Source: Halomonas sp. SpR1 (lineage in GTDB: Bacteria > Pseudomonadota > Gammaproteobacteria > Pseudomonadales > Halomonadaceae). From it: a stretch of DNA of 64,000 nucleotides. Where the stretch lies: NCBI RefSeq assembly GCF_031010175.1, contig NZ_JAUAMB010000003.1:179239-243238 (forward strand), written 5' to 3'. The position numbers were made by a program, and so were the translations under genes. The notes beneath the pieces are model-generated. The model made no database searches, was not told the origin of the DNA, and saw only the letters and a list, made by a program, of their open reading frames with translations. This document shows positions 55,040 through 63,873 of the stretch, piece after piece; the first letter of the stretch is position 1, and the number at the start of each line of letters is the position of its first letter.

Positions 55040-56509
55040 ATGAGCAAACAAGTAAACGATCAGGATGACGTACAACCGACGTCCGCCGATGCCTCACAAG
55101 GCGTCCCTAAAACGACCGACAAAGCAGCTTCCACGACCGACGCGACTGAGCCCAGCACGCCGACCACACCGCCGAGCTCAACAACACCTGCTCAGAGTGG
55201 TGCTAAAAACAGTCGGTCGCGGCGGCGTGGAAAGGGCTCTGCGAGCTCAACCGCTGCTAGCAGCACTTCCAGCACCACGGCTAAACCGACAGATACCACG
55301 ACGTCCAGCAGCGCGACCTCACCGTCACCGAGTGCAGCGCAACAAAGCCCTTCTTCATCTTCAAGTGCCACCTCGTCCAAGCCGACCAGTGACAAATCGT
55401 CGACGGGTACCACGCCGCCCACCGGCCCCAAAGGCAGTGGCAGTGTCCAGAACGGTGGAAGCAAGAGTGGTGGCGGTAAAAGTGGCGGCCTCGCGATTGC
55501 CCTGGTGATTATTCTGGCGATTGCCTTGGCGTTCATCGCCTGGCAAGGCTGGCAACGCCTTGAGAGCCAGCAGCAGCGCCTTGACGAAGTAGCGCAGCAG
55601 GCTGAAGGTAGCGCCTCACAACAAGCGGTTAGCGATTTGGAATCACGCCTGGACAGCGGCGAAGCCGAGCGCGATGAAGCGCTGCAGAGCGCGTTAAGCG
55701 ATCTACGTAGCGAGTTTGACAGCTACCGCAGCGATGTCGATGAGACCTTGGGCCAAGTGCTGGATCAGCTCTCTCAAGAGCAGGACACCGACGAGCGTGA
55801 GTGGCTGCATGCCGAAGCGGCTTACCTGCTGCGTTTGGCCAATCAGCGCTTACAGCTTGAAGGCGACGTAGATGGCGCGGCCGCCCTGCTGCGTACTGCC
55901 GATGCACGCCTGGTTGATGCCGATAACCCGGCGCTGACACCCGTTCGCGAAGCAATTGCCAATGAGCTAGCCGCCCTGGATGCCGTGCCCCAGGTTGACC
56001 GCACCGGTCTCTATTTAGCGCTCAATGCCCAGCAGGAGCGTATCTCCAGCCTGCGTCTCTCCCAGGAGATCGAAGAGCAGGCAGTCACCTCCAGCATCGA
56101 AGAACCGCCGACCGGCGCTTTCCAGCGCCAGCTGGCACGCTTTGGTGAAGAGCTTAAAGACCTGGTGGTGGTTCGCCATCACGATGAAGCCCTGGAAGCG
56201 CTGATTACGCCAGAGCAAGAGTCTTACCTGCGTCAAAGCCTGCGCTTAGTGCTTGAGCAGACCCAACTGGCCCTGCTCAACGAAGAGAAAGAGCTTTACG
56301 ACGCAAGCATCGACAAAGCGCTACAGCTTTTGAACGACTACTACGACACCACTCGCGAAGAGACACAAAGCGTTATTACGCGCCTTGAAGAACTTAAGCA
56401 AGCCGAGGTAAAACCCGAGCTGCCCGATATCAGCGGCTCACAGCAGGCACTCGCACGCTTTATCGAGAACCGCTATGAGACGCGTGGCCAAAGCGGAGGT
56501 GATTCATGA
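55040..56509 (+). CDS. hemX: HemX-like membrane protein with long Ser/Thr/Pro-rich cytoplasmic tail
   Basis: 489 residues. Residues about 10-145 are low-complexity Ser/Thr/Pro/Gly; one membrane segment follows (about 150-173, GGLAIALVIILAIALAFIAWQGW); then a coiled coil and a periplasmic helical HemX domain to the end (DEREWLHAEAAYLLRLANQRLQLEGDV is the family core). The name follows the E. coli hemCDXY gene order; methyltransferase activity is not supported by any SAM motif. The tail is longer than usual. Confidence 0.87.
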   Translation: MSKQVNDQDDVQPTSADASQGVPKTTDKAASTTDATEPSTPTTPPSSTTPAQSGAKNSRSRRRGKGSASSTAASSTSSTTAKPTDTTTSSSATSPSPSAAQQSPSSSSSATSSKPTSDKSSTGTTPPTGPKGSGSVQNGGSKSGGGKSGGLAIALVIILAIALAFIAWQGWQRLESQQQRLDEVAQQAEGSASQQAVSDLESRLDSGEAERDEALQSALSDLRSEFDSYRSDVDETLGQVLDQLSQEQDTDEREWLHAEAAYLLRLANQRLQLEGDVDGAAALLRTADARLVDADNPALTPVREAIANELAALDAVPQVDRTGLYLALNAQQERISSLRLSQEIEEQAVTSSIEEPPTGAFQRQLARFGEELKDLVVVRHHDEALEALITPEQESYLRQSLRLVLEQTQLALLNEEKELYDASIDKALQLLNDYYDTTREETQSVITRLEELKQAEVKPELPDISGSQQALARFIENRYETRGQSGGDS

Positions 56510-57783
56510 GAAAGCTTGTTCTCCTCATTGTCGCAGGCCTCGCCGTCGGGGCTCTGTTTGGGCACCTGATGATGTCGGTGCCCGGCTATTGGCTGATCCG
56601 CGTGGGCGACTCCTCCATCCAAACCTCGTTTTGGTTTGGACTAGTGCTGCTGTTTGCCGCCTTTATCGTCCTACACTTTGTACTGCGCCTGCTCAGCGGC
56701 ATTATTCGCCCGATGGGGCGTTTTCGCAGCTGGAACAGCCGCGCCCGTAACCGTCGCGCCATGCAGCGCACCGTGCGTGGCCTGGTAGCGCTGACCGAAG
56801 GGCGCTGGAAAAAAGCCGAAAAAACCCTGGTTAATGCCGCCGATGACTCCAGCACTCCGCTGGTGAACTATCTATCCGCCGCGCTGGCGGCCCATTACCA
56901 GGGCCACCACGCCAAATCCCAGGAGCACCTGAATCAGGCACAGCTCACCACCGACGGCGCGGATACCGCCGTTGGCTTGATGCAGGCGCAGATGATGATT
57001 GAGCGCCAACAGCCTGAAGATGCGCTGGCAATACTTAATCGCCTGGATAAGAAGCTTTCCAACCACCCGCAGGTGCTCAAGCTACTCAAACAGGTGCATT
57101 TAAGCGTCAACGATTGGGAAGGTTTACGGCGTTTGATTCCACGTCTGGCCGCGCAGAAGCTGATTACTCAGCAAGAGCGTGAGCAGCTGGAGTTTAAGGC
57201 CTACCGCGAGCTCATCATATTTGAGGCGCAAAACCCCACCAATATTGAGCGGGTGCGTGGCCTTTGGGCCGATATGCCCGACTACCTGCGCGGCAATACC
57301 GAGCTGATCGTACTCTATACCGAGGCGCTGATTCAGGCCAACGAAGAGCCGATCGCCGAACGTCTGCTCAACCACTCGCTGGATAACCACTGGGACGCAC
57401 GTTTAGTAAAACGCTACGGCCTGCTGAATGTGGACGCCGCTCGCCAACTTGTAAAAGCCGAAAAATGGCTGCAGGAGCGCCCCAACGACCCAGAGCTGCT
57501 CCTCGCTTGCGGCCGCCTCTCGCTGCGCATCGGCCAGTGGCAAAAGGCACTAGAGTACTTTGAGGCCAGCCAGCGTCAGCGCCCCAATGGCGAAGTGTGC
57601 GCGGAGCTTGCTCGCCTGTATGCAAGCCTGGGCGAGCATAATAAGAGTCAGCTCTACTACCGTCACAGTGTCGAAATGCTGGCTAAGTCACTGCCGTCGC
57701 TACCGCAACCCAGCGATGCTAACGACAGCAAAAAGCCTGACAGTAAGAAAAAAGATAGCAAAACCATTAAGAAAAGCGCGTAA
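56506..57783 (+). CDS. hemY: HemY-like TPR membrane protein
   Basis: 425 residues; overlaps hemX by 4 nt. Two N-terminal membrane segments (about 4-22 and 38-62), then the HemY_N domain (NRRAMQRTVRGLVALTEGRWKKAEKTLV) and TPR-like helical repeats to about 400, ending in a Lys-rich tail (SKKPDSKKKDSK). Unrelated to protoporphyrinogen oxidase also called HemY. Likely works with HemX at the inner membrane in haem-related or envelope functions. Confidence 0.88.
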   Translation: MRKLVLLIVAGLAVGALFGHLMMSVPGYWLIRVGDSSIQTSFWFGLVLLFAAFIVLHFVLRLLSGIIRPMGRFRSWNSRARNRRAMQRTVRGLVALTEGRWKKAEKTLVNAADDSSTPLVNYLSAALAAHYQGHHAKSQEHLNQAQLTTDGADTAVGLMQAQMMIERQQPEDALAILNRLDKKLSNHPQVLKLLKQVHLSVNDWEGLRRLIPRLAAQKLITQQEREQLEFKAYRELIIFEAQNPTNIERVRGLWADMPDYLRGNTELIVLYTEALIQANEEPIAERLLNHSLDNHWDARLVKRYGLLNVDAARQLVKAEKWLQERPNDPELLLACGRLSLRIGQWQKALEYFEASQRQRPNGEVCAELARLYASLGEHNKSQLYYRHSVEMLAKSLPSLPQPSDANDSKKPDSKKKDSKTIKKSA

Positions 57784-57837
57784 AGACGCTGTTGCAAAGC
57801 GCGCAGCGTAAACCTACCAAGCTGGTGGGAACTACGT

Positions 57838-57865
57838 AAAAGGGTGCCTGAATAGGCACCCTTTT
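57838..57865. terminator. Bidirectional Rho-independent terminator between hemY and mscL
   Basis: 12-bp stem AAAAGGGTGCCT (57838-57849) / AGGCACCCTTTT (57854-57865) with a GAAT loop. A-rich and T-rich arms serve both strands. It lies 55 nt after the hemY stop and 75 nt after the mscL stop, fitting both convergent genes. Confidence 0.85.
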
Positions 57866-57939
57866 ACGTTGGGCACGTGGCTTACCGCGGGAACCCCAGG
57901 TTAGCGTTACGACGCTGCAGAATGGGGAGAAGAAGCCGT

Positions 57940-58425
57940 TTAAGACAACGTTTCGGCGGTCGCCGATGTGGGTAACTCCGCCGTGCAGTGGCCACAGCGG
58001 GTGGCTTTGATGGGCACCACCATCAAGCAGTACGGACACGGCTGCTCCGTAGGGCTCGCGGGCGCCACTGCCTCTTCACGCTTTAATCGGTTAATGGTGC
58101 GTACCAATAAGAAGACCACAAACGCAACGATCGTAAAGCTCACCACTGCATTGATAAATAGCCCCACATTTAGCGTTACCGCCCCCGCTGCCTGGGCATC
58201 CGCCAGCGTCGCATAAGGGCCAGCCGCACCCCCTGGCCGCAACACCACAAATAGATTTGAAAAATCGACACCGCCCACCAGCAGGCCAATCAGCGGGTTC
58301 ATCACGTCCGCCACCAGGCTCTTTACAATCAGCGTAAACGCCCCGCCGATAATGATCCCCACCGCCATATCGACGACGTTACCTTTTACCGCAAACTCTC
58401 TGAATTCCTGAAAGAATTTTGCCAT
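57940..58425 (-). CDS. mscL: Large-conductance mechanosensitive channel MscL with C-terminal zinc ribbon
   Basis: 161 residues from [23 protein letters not shown] at 58425. Two membrane helices (about 15-45 and 88-110), with the [16 protein letters not shown] pore segment. After the usual cytoplasmic helix, residues 130-147 hold C-PY-C ... C-GH-C (C130, C133, C144, C147), a zinc-ribbon pattern absent from classical MscL such as E. coli's 136-residue protein. Emergency valve against hypo-osmotic shock, relevant for a halophile. Confidence 0.92.
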   Translation of the reverse strand: MAKFFQEFREFAVKGNVVDMAVGIIIGGAFTLIVKSLVADVMNPLIGLLVGGVDFSNLFVVLRPGGAAGPYATLADAQAAGAVTLNVGLFINAVVSFTIVAFVVFLLVRTINRLKREEAVAPASPTEQPCPYCLMVVPIKATRCGHCTAELPTSATAETLS

Positions 58426-58848
58426 TATCAAACGTCCCAACGTTGTGTTTTAGCCAATACCCTAAGTTATAGCGTCCTGGCAAAAGCATGGGCTAGGGTG
58501 TGTTAGGCGGCAAGTGATTTCCTGTCGGTTGGATGCTAGACATTAAAAAGCGTTGAAGTTTCTTCCTCGTGCAACTATGTGTCAGCGACTGATCAGGCTA
58601 TACAAGCCACTGCTGAAAGCTCAGCGAATAGGCGTAAACGGCGGCTCTACCCCTCTTGTTGCTACCTTGCATTACTAAAGTCTTAGACATTATTTAGCTT
58701 TCAAGCGCGTAAATGCTGGTAGCGTTATAGCGCTTCACCTAGCTGGCTTAGCAGGTTGCCCTGTTGCTTGAGCAATTCAGCCTGCCTGGGAGCTACCAAA
58801 GGTAAACTCCGCCATTAGTTAAGAAGTAGCTCATACCTTGGAGAACTC
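58426..58848. other. Intergenic region between mscL and the LysR regulator
   Basis: 423 bp containing the promoters of the two divergent genes. I see no ORF with a credible start, no hairpin with a T run and no ATAC-N7-GTAT site of the CatM type, which means autoregulation of the adjacent regulator through that motif is not apparent here. Confidence 0.6.
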
Positions 58849-59751
58849 ATGGAACTACGCCACCTGAGGTACTTCTGCGTTGTCGCTGAAGAGCTTAATC
58901 TCACCTGTGCCGCTAAACGCTTGCATATGTCACAGCCGCCACTTTCGCGCCAAATTAAACAGCTTGAGCAGGAAGTTGGGGTCGAACTGTTTGAGAGAAG
59001 CTCGCGAGGCCTTCGCTTAACACCATCGGGTATATTTTTTCAGCAGCGTGCTTTAGAAATTTTAGAGAAAGTCGACGTCACCATTGATACAACACGCCAC
59101 ATGGCACGTAGCAAGCGAACGCTATTTGGAATTGGCTTTGTTCCCTCTATCTTTTATGGGCAGATTCCAATGCTGGTGCGCGATTTGCGTCAAATTGAGA
59201 ATGTAGAAATATCATTGACAGAGCTTACGACCATACAGCAAGTGCAGGCGCTTAAAGCAGGCCGTATTGACATGGGATTTGGACGTCTTCGCATTGATGA
59301 TCCGGACGTAGAGCAAGAGATACTCTTCAATGAGCCATTTATTGCAGCCCTTCCTAGCGGGCACCCTCTAGAGGGCACTACGCCTACATGTGAGGAATTG
59401 GCACGCTATCCACTTATTCTTTTCCCTGCCAAACCACGTCCTAGCTTGGCAGATATGGTACTGGGTATCTTCCGCCGGCAAGGCTTAAAGGTTGAGATTA
59501 TACAGGAAGCAAACGAAGTTCAGACAGCGCTTAGCCTCGTCGCCTCTGGCATCGGTATTACGCTGGTACCTGAGGAGGTAAAGCGCGTACAGCGAGATGG
59601 TATTTCTTATGTAGCGTTGGCGGACAAGACAATTACCTCACCTGTTGTCTGCAGCCGTCGCCGAGGTGAAAAACCGTCACCTCTCATGAATGAAGCGACC
59701 ACCATTTTACACAAGCTTGTTGATGATCGCTTCATGGGTCGCTACCCATAA
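58849..59751 (+). CDS. LysR family regulator of catechol catabolism (CatM/BenM/CatR-like)
   Basis: 300 residues. MELRHLRYFCVVAEELNLTCAAKRLHMSQPPLSRQIKQLE is the typical N-terminus of the CatM/BenM branch; the effector domain follows from about residue 90. These activators respond to cis,cis-muconate. The gene lies convergent to catA, not divergent from catB as in classical loci, but an ATAC-N7-GTAT operator is present before catB. RBS GGAGAAC just before the start. Confidence 0.83.
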   Translation: MELRHLRYFCVVAEELNLTCAAKRLHMSQPPLSRQIKQLEQEVGVELFERSSRGLRLTPSGIFFQQRALEILEKVDVTIDTTRHMARSKRTLFGIGFVPSIFYGQIPMLVRDLRQIENVEISLTELTTIQQVQALKAGRIDMGFGRLRIDDPDVEQEILFNEPFIAALPSGHPLEGTTPTCEELARYPLILFPAKPRPSLADMVLGIFRRQGLKVEIIQEANEVQTALSLVASGIGITLVPEEVKRVQRDGISYVALADKTITSPVVCSRRRGEKPSPLMNEATTILHKLVDDRFMGRYP

Positions 59752-59859
59752 CCTATGACATTCAGAGGAGTATGGATCCTTTGGCGTTTGTCATTGTTTC
59801 TTCCGAACGCAGCCCTTCTTTAAAGTCCTTCAGGAATTTAAAGGAACTTAACGAGACCA

Positions 59860-60834
59860 TTAAACCTTCGCGGTACCCGCCAACTGGCTAGCGAGATCCT
59901 GTTCGTCCTCTTTGGCCCGCGGGCGGGCGTGGCGTACCTGCAGCTCGGGAGCTTCGGTTTGGGCCAGCTCCACATCGAACACCACGTGGGAGAACGGGCC
60001 ATCCAAGTCACGCTTGGCGATCTCGGCCGAATCTTCGATCCGCTCGGCGGGCACAACCAGCTCTTCGCGGGTGGCAAAGGCGAAATCATCAAAGGTGTAG
60101 GGGTCGCCCGCCAAGTTGATCTGGGTAGTCAGGTGCTGGTGGCCGGGGGCGGAGACGAAATAGTGGATATGCGCCGGACGCTGGCCGTGACGGCCCAGCG
60201 ACTTGAGCACTACATCGGTCGGGGCGCCTTCGGGCACGCCGTAGCCTGAGGGGATAATGCTGCGCGCGGTGTAGCGGCCATCGCTGTCCGCATAGATCGT
60301 GCGGCGCAGGTTGTACTCGGATTGAGAGGGGTCAAAGAAGGAGTAGCCGCCTTTAGAGTTGGCATGCCAGATCTCGACCTTGGCACCGGCAATCGGCGTG
60401 CCGTTCACGTCGCGCACCTGCCCGGTCAGCCACATGGTCTCGCCGTCATTGTCCTGGCCATCGTCCAGACGGGCAAAGCCTTCCGCCTCCGGGGCACCTG
60501 CCACGTAGAGCGGGCCTTCGATGGTGCGCGGGGTGCCGCCGGTGCGCTTGGCTTCGGCATCGATAGCGTCTTGGCGCATATCGAGGAAGTGGTCAAAACC
60601 AAGCCCAGGAGACAATAGGCCGAACTGGGTCTGGCCGCCCAGGGCGTTGAGCAGGTTAACCGCCGCCCAGTACTCTTCCTCTGTAACGTTAAAGTCATCA
60701 ATCAGCTTGAACAGGTCGCCGACCAGACGGTGCACGATCTGCTTGGCGCGGTCATTACCGCCAGCTTGGTCAAAGCCAGCAACGGTGTTAATGAAGTCTT
60801 GGACTTCGGGAGTGTCGAATATTTTTACGGTCAT
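59860..60834 (-). CDS. catA: Catechol 1,2-dioxygenase
   Basis: 324 residues of the intradiol dioxygenase family. N-terminal helical dimerisation domain (about 1-105) and a beta-barrel domain with the ferric ligands: a Tyr in GPLYVAGAP, a Tyr in DGRYTARSIIPSGYG, and two His in RPAHIHYFVSAPGHQHL. Opens catechol to cis,cis-muconate. Last gene of the catB-catC-catA operon; 66 nt after catC. Confidence 0.93.
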   Translation of the reverse strand: MTVKIFDTPEVQDFINTVAGFDQAGGNDRAKQIVHRLVGDLFKLIDDFNVTEEEYWAAVNLLNALGGQTQFGLLSPGLGFDHFLDMRQDAIDAEAKRTGGTPRTIEGPLYVAGAPEAEGFARLDDGQDNDGETMWLTGQVRDVNGTPIAGAKVEIWHANSKGGYSFFDPSQSEYNLRRTIYADSDGRYTARSIIPSGYGVPEGAPTDVVLKSLGRHGQRPAHIHYFVSAPGHQHLTTQINLAGDPYTFDDFAFATREELVVPAERIEDSAEIAKRDLDGPFSHVVFDVELAQTEAPELQVRHARPRAKEDEQDLASQLAGTAKV

Positions 60835-60900
60835 GGTGAAACCCTCTGTTTGTTATAGGGTGTTGTTTTATCAATATGAACTGGCATGTTAAGTAGATAA

Positions 60901-61191
60901 TTAGCTGTCGTCGTCGCGTACCGAAGAGGGGTGACGACAAAGCGGTTTGACGCTGATCTCCATATACGGGAAGAGCGGCAGATTGCTGACCAGCTCTTGC
61001 AGCTCAGCGTTGTCTTCCACGTCAAAAATACTGACGTTCGAGTAGCTACCCGCTACCCGCCACAAATGGCGCCACTTACCCTGGCGCTGCAGGTCTTGGG
61101 AATAGGCCTTTTCCGTTGCCTTGATCTTGGCTGCCTGCTCGGCTGGCATATCGGTTGGCAACTTAACGGTCATCTCAACTTGAAACAGCAT
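60901..61191 (-). CDS. catC: Muconolactone delta-isomerase
   Basis: 96 residues, the family length. MLFQVEMTVKLPTDMPAEQAAKIKATEKAYSQDLQRQGKWRHLWRVAG and LPLFPYMEISVKPLCRHPSS are hallmarks. It isomerises muconolactone to beta-ketoadipate enol-lactone in the cytoplasm as a decamer. Lies between catB and catA. Confidence 0.93.
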   Translation of the reverse strand: MLFQVEMTVKLPTDMPAEQAAKIKATEKAYSQDLQRQGKWRHLWRVAGSYSNVSIFDVEDNAELQELVSNLPLFPYMEISVKPLCRHPSSVRDDDS

Positions 61192-61249
61192 ATGGCTCTC
61201 CTCTTTTCATCGCGGGCGAACGCAAACGATGGCTTTATTTGCCGTCGCT

Positions 61250-62368
61250 TCACTTACGTGAGTAGTGCGCCAACTTATCTTCATCTAAGGTGATGCCGAG
61301 GCCAGCCCCTTGCGGTAACTCCACCCCAAACTCGGTGTAGTTGAGGGGCTCAACGACGATGTCGTCTTTCAGCAGCAGCGGGCCGAACATTTCCGTGCCC
61401 CAGGCCATTTCCGGCAGCGTCGCCCAGGCGTGTAGAGAGGCAGCGGTGCCAATGGTGCCCTCTAGCAGTGTGCCTCCATATAGGCCAATCCCAGCCGCTT
61501 GGGCGACGTGGGCTAGCTCTAGTACCCCGTAAATACCGCCGGATTTGGCAATCTTCAGCGCAAAGGCGCCGCTAAATCCGTTGCAGATAAGATCAAGTCC
61601 ATCGCGAGCATCCTGTACGGCTTCATCCGCGAGCATTGGCACATTGAAGCGGTTAGCCAAGCGAACTAACCCGGCGTGCTCACGGGCGTGAATAGGCTGC
61701 TCAATTAACTCAATACCGGCATCCTGCAGCGCCTGAATACCGCGCACTGCCGTGGATTCATCCCAAGCCTGATTAACATCCACGCGAACACTGGCACGGG
61801 CACCCAGCGCCTCTTTGATCGCCGCCACATGACGTACGTCCTGGTCGAGGGGATTGGCGCCAATTTTAAGTTTGAAGTCGCAGTGACGACGCTGCTCTAA
61901 ACGCAGCAACGCTTCGTCAATGTCCTTGGCGGTATCGCCGCTGGCCAGCGTCCAAAGCACGGGTAAGTGTTGTTGATGAGCGCCACCAAGAAGGTCAGCG
62001 ATACTCAAGCCCAAGCGCTTTCCCTGGGCATCTAATAACGCGGTTTCTAACGCTGACTTGGCAATCATATTGCCGCGAGCATGACGGTTAAGCCGGGCGC
62101 GCAACTGATGAACATTGTGTGAAGGCTGACCAATCAGCAGCGGTGCAAGATAGGTGTCGATATTACGCTTGATGCTCTCGGGACTTTCCGGGCCATAGGC
62201 GAGGCCACCAATCGTAGTGCCCTCACCCAGCCCTTCGATCCCGTCGGAGTGGCGCATGCGCACAATAACCATGGTTTGGCAGGCCATAGTGGTCATAGAA
62301 AGTTTGTGAGGACGGATGGTCGGCAAATCGACCAGCAGCGTCTCAATATGTTGGATGACGGGTGACAT
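61250..62368 (-). CDS. catB: Muconate cycloisomerase
   Basis: 372 residues from MSPVIQHIETLLVDLPTIRPHKLSM at 62368 (TGGAG upstream). Enolase superfamily: FKLKIGAN (K-x-K), RVDVNQAWDE (metal Asp), ELIEQPI (Glu), MLADEAV (metal Asp/Glu pair) and KIAKSGGIYG. Turns cis,cis-muconate into (+)-muconolactone. First gene of the operon, with a CatM-type site 88 bp upstream. Confidence 0.92.
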   Translation of the reverse strand: MSPVIQHIETLLVDLPTIRPHKLSMTTMACQTMVIVRMRHSDGIEGLGEGTTIGGLAYGPESPESIKRNIDTYLAPLLIGQPSHNVHQLRARLNRHARGNMIAKSALETALLDAQGKRLGLSIADLLGGAHQQHLPVLWTLASGDTAKDIDEALLRLEQRRHCDFKLKIGANPLDQDVRHVAAIKEALGARASVRVDVNQAWDESTAVRGIQALQDAGIELIEQPIHAREHAGLVRLANRFNVPMLADEAVQDARDGLDLICNGFSGAFALKIAKSGGIYGVLELAHVAQAAGIGLYGGTLLEGTIGTAASLHAWATLPEMAWGTEMFGPLLLKDDIVVEPLNYTEFGVELPQGAGLGITLDEDKLAHYSRK

Positions 62369-62455
62369 GCAGGCTCCAGCGTCTAGCAATCATTAACTAG
62401 GCTGCAGTTTGGTAGCAGCTGATTTTATAAACCAATATTGTTTAAGTGCCTCTCC

Positions 62456-62470
62456 ATACCTTAAGGGTAT
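62456..62470. promoter_or_regulatory. CatM/BenM-type operator upstream of catB
   Basis: ATACCTTAAGGGTAT is a perfect ATAC-N7-GTAT dyad, the known recognition form of BenM/CatM LysR regulators. It lies 88-102 bp upstream of the catB ATG; TATAAA on the minus strand at 62424-62429 is a possible -10. The 62369-62877 gap (509 bp) otherwise holds the terminator at 62551-62582 and no gene. Confidence 0.75.
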
Positions 62471-62550
62471 TGCCAACTCAGCATTAGCGACGTTGTTCAA
62501 CACTCATTTGTAGCTGCGGCTTAAATTAAGCCGTTAAAAATCAAATAACT

Positions 62551-62582
62551 AAAAAAACGGTGCAGCGTAACGCTGCACCGTT
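62551..62582 (-). terminator. Rho-independent terminator downstream of the DUF849 gene
   Basis: 12-bp perfect stem AACGGTGCAGCG (62556-62567) / CGCTGCACCGTT (62571-62582) with a TAA loop. On the minus strand it is followed by a run of Ts. It is about 295 nt beyond the DUF849 stop, leaving a long 3' UTR. Confidence 0.85.
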
Positions 62583-62877
62583 AATAACTAAATACGCATA
62601 AACGCCTTAAATAACGAAATGAGAAACGCTGTAGCGCTGCAGCCTTTGGGCCCAAGCGACAGCCATTTGCCAGGCCGCTAGGGTGCTCCATCATATCGCG
62701 CTACAAAATACATTTAAGACAAAAGGATAATACTGGCTGCTTTATGGAAAATTACCGGCGACTACTGACATATCGCGAAGTAAGTGGCCCTCTTTGCCAC
62801 CTTAAAAGCGACTGCACAACAGTCCGATGGTGGTTGAGTATGTTCCCTTACTCACCGTTGAGTAGCAGCTAACACCT

Positions 62878-63708
62878 TCACGCATTTTTCAACCCAAGCA
62901 TCTCACGAGCCTGCTGCCAGGTCGCCACAGGGCGCTCATACCTTTCGCATAGGGCTACGGTGCGCTCGACCAGCGCGGCGTTAGAAGGCGCCAGCGTATT
63001 ACTGTCCAAACGCACGTTATCTTCAAGGCCAGTACGGGTGTGACCGCCTGCCGCAATCGACCACTCGTTAAGCAGGTATTGATTGGCGCCAACACCCGCG
63101 CCGCACCACTGTGCCTCCGGCGCCAGCCGCTTAAGCGTCTCAATATAGAAATCAAAGGTGGGCTTGTCCGCTGGCATGGCGTTTTTAACGCCCATGACAA
63201 ACTGTACATAGAGCGGTGTTTTAAGCTTACCCTGTTTGGAAAGATTCACCGCCTGGTGGATGTGCGACAGATCAAACGCCTCGATCTCGGGCTTAACACC
63301 GTACTTCAGCATCTCATCGGCAAGCCACTCCACCAACTGTGGTGGATTCTCGTAAACACGATTAGGGAAGTTATTGGAGCCCACCGAAAGGCTGGCCATA
63401 TCAGGCTTGAGCGGCAACATACCGCCACGTGCCTCTCCCGCGCCCGAGCGTCCACCGGTAGAGAGCTGAATGATCATGCCTGGGCAGTGCTTCTTGAGCC
63501 CTTCCATCAAACGACCAAACTTCTCCGGGTCAGAGGAAGCCGTTTGGTCATCGTTGCGAACATGGCAATGAGCAATAGTCGCTCCCGCTTCAAACGCCGC
63601 CTGGGTACTTTCAATCTGCTCCTCAACCGTAATCGGCACGGCAGGGTTGTTCTCTTTACGCGGCAGGCTGCCGGTGATAGCGACACAGATGATACAGGGC
63701 TGAGACAT
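62878..63708 (-). CDS. Beta-keto acid cleavage enzyme (BKACE, DUF849)
   Basis: 276 residues from MSQPCIICVAITGSLPRKENNP at 63708 (AGAGG upstream); the frame continuing to 63939 crosses the promoter and the intron end. TIM-barrel family that uses zinc and acetyl-CoA to cut beta-keto acids to acetoacetate and a new acyl-CoA. The zinc H-x-H is in IAHCHVRND, and LSTGGRSG and SLSVGSNNFPNRVYEN form the keto acid site. The natural substrate is unknown; 3-keto-5-aminohexanoate and dehydrocarnitine are known for relatives. Confidence 0.88.
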   Translation of the reverse strand: MSQPCIICVAITGSLPRKENNPAVPITVEEQIESTQAAFEAGATIAHCHVRNDDQTASSDPEKFGRLMEGLKKHCPGMIIQLSTGGRSGAGEARGGMLPLKPDMASLSVGSNNFPNRVYENPPQLVEWLADEMLKYGVKPEIEAFDLSHIHQAVNLSKQGKLKTPLYVQFVMGVKNAMPADKPTFDFYIETLKRLAPEAQWCGAGVGANQYLLNEWSIAAGGHTRTGLEDNVRLDSNTLAPSNAALVERTVALCERYERPVATWQQAREMLGLKNA

Positions 63709-63720
63709 GGAAACCTCTTC

Positions 63721-63758
63721 TTGTTCGCATTGCGAATATTGATTTGCATTACGAACAA
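63721..63758. promoter_or_regulatory. Palindromic operator over the DUF849 gene start site
   Basis: Outer arms TTGTTCG (63721-63727) and CGAACAA (63752-63758) are exact inverted repeats; inside the left arm TTCGCATTGCGAA is another near-palindrome. The right arm overlaps the -10 box (63757-63762), so a bound protein should block transcription. The layout fits an IclR- or GntR-type repressor; the regulator is not in the window. Confidence 0.6.
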
Positions 63759-63785
63759 GATAGGCCGGATACACCAAAGCGTCAA
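63757..63785 (-). promoter_or_regulatory. Sigma-70 promoter of the DUF849 gene
   Basis: Minus strand: -35 TTGACG (63780-63785), 17-bp spacer, -10 TATCTT (63757-63762). The predicted start near 63750 gives a leader of about 42 nt. Spacing is ideal and the -35 is 5/6 consensus. Confidence 0.7.
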
Positions 63786-63873
63786 ACGCTTGCTGGCAAA
63801 ACCGGGGAAATACCACGACAGGAAATGGCCTCCCACTATGGTCGAATAACACCTTTTTAACCGGGGGCAAAAG

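Noticed and set aside
55065..55555. Several long ORFs in other frames within hemX
   Set aside because: They arise from the low-complexity Ser/Thr/Pro coding stretch; products are Pro/Arg- or Val/Leu-rich with no domain.
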